Assembly (NCBI GenBank): GCA_003222755.1
Contig: QHXA01000140.1
Location: 16,994-24,217, forward strand
Direction: 5' to 3'
Origin: Acidobacteriota bacterium
Lineage (GTDB): Bacteria > Acidobacteriota > Terriglobia > 20CM-2-55-15
DNA length: 7,224 nt
Below the pieces are notes generated by a model. The model was not told the origin of the DNA. It was given only the letters and a program-made list of their open reading frames with translations, and searched no databases. Below are positions 7,029 to 7,224 of the stretch, in pieces. The position numbers and the translations under genes were made by a program. Numbering within the stretch: position 1 is the first letter of the stretch; each line of letters starts with the position of its first letter.

Positions 7029-7224
7029 ATGAACGATTTCAGAAAAATTCCCGTGGAAGAGCAGCTCGAGCATATCCGGCGAGGTGCAGTTGAGGTCATT
7101 CGCGAAGAGGAACTCGTCGAGAAACTCAAGCGGGCGCACAAAACCGGAAAGCCGCTGCGCGTGAAAGCGGGGTTTGATCCGACAGCCCCCGATATTCATG
7201 TCGGCCACACGGTCTTGATGCGAA
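7029..7224 (+). CDS. tyrS: Tyrosyl-tRNA synthetase, N-terminal fragment (3' end outside window)
   Basis: The first 65 codons are visible, starting four bases after the purN stop. The segment KAGFDPTAPDIHVGHTVLMR (46-65) is the tyrosine-binding and class I HIGH region of bacterial TyrRS, with HVGH (57-60) as the HIGH variant. The preceding 45 residues are charged and helical, starting MNDFRKIPVEEQLEHIRRG, as in the branch of TyrRS whose HIGH segment reads FDPTAPDxHxGHT. The enzyme charges tRNA-Tyr with tyrosine in the cytoplasm. There is no strong ribosome site; GGATGACGG overlaps the purN stop, so coupling to purN is likely. Tyrosine rather than tryptophan is favoured by the motif wording, but the KMSKS loop and the anticodon-binding part are outside the window. 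Confidence 0.9.
   Translation, partial: MNDFRKIPVEEQLEHIRRGAVEVIREEELVEKLKRAHKTGKPLRVKAGFDPTAPDIHVGHTVLMR

Overview
The window is one uninterrupted, tightly packed block of de novo purine biosynthesis genes, all on the + strand, cut at both ends by partial genes. It reads: 3' part of a metallo-beta-lactamase-fold hydrolase gene (left edge) - purB - a 42-bp perfect palindrome - purS - a fused purQ-purL gene - purF - purN - 5' end of tyrS (right edge). The largest gap between genes is 32 nt (purQL to purF). The genes are therefore most simply read as one polycistronic transcript whose promoter and terminator lie outside the window. No tRNA, rRNA, CRISPR array, complete transposon, riboswitch or canonical terminator was seen.

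How the genes work together: PurF commits PRPP and glutamine to phosphoribosylamine. PurN adds the first formyl group to GAR. PurS plus the PurQ-PurL fusion convert FGAR to FGAM, with glutamine as nitrogen source. PurB performs the two fumarate-releasing steps (SAICAR to AICAR, and adenylosuccinate to AMP). The other pathway genes (purC, purD, purE, purH, purK, purM) are absent here and must be encoded elsewhere. tyrS follows purN by only 4 nt.

Organism: the proteins are of the Gram-positive/deep-bacterial type. A separate PurS is present, PurL is the small form, PurF carries iron-sulfur cysteines, and PurB aligns without gaps to the numbering of the Bacillus enzyme. Base composition is moderate, roughly mid-50s %GC by eye. 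A soil or environmental lineage such as Acidobacteriota is my guess from general resemblance; it is low confidence and cannot be proven from this window.

The two things that stand out are (1) a single 958-codon gene fusing the glutaminase PurQ to the N-terminus of small PurL, the opposite domain order to the classical one-chain PurL, with PurS still separate; and (2) a perfect 42-bp inverted repeat that forms the last eight codons and the stop codon of purB and looks like a dispersed REP/MITE-type palindrome. I did not find a wholly novel multi-gene system; the rest is ordinary purine metabolism.
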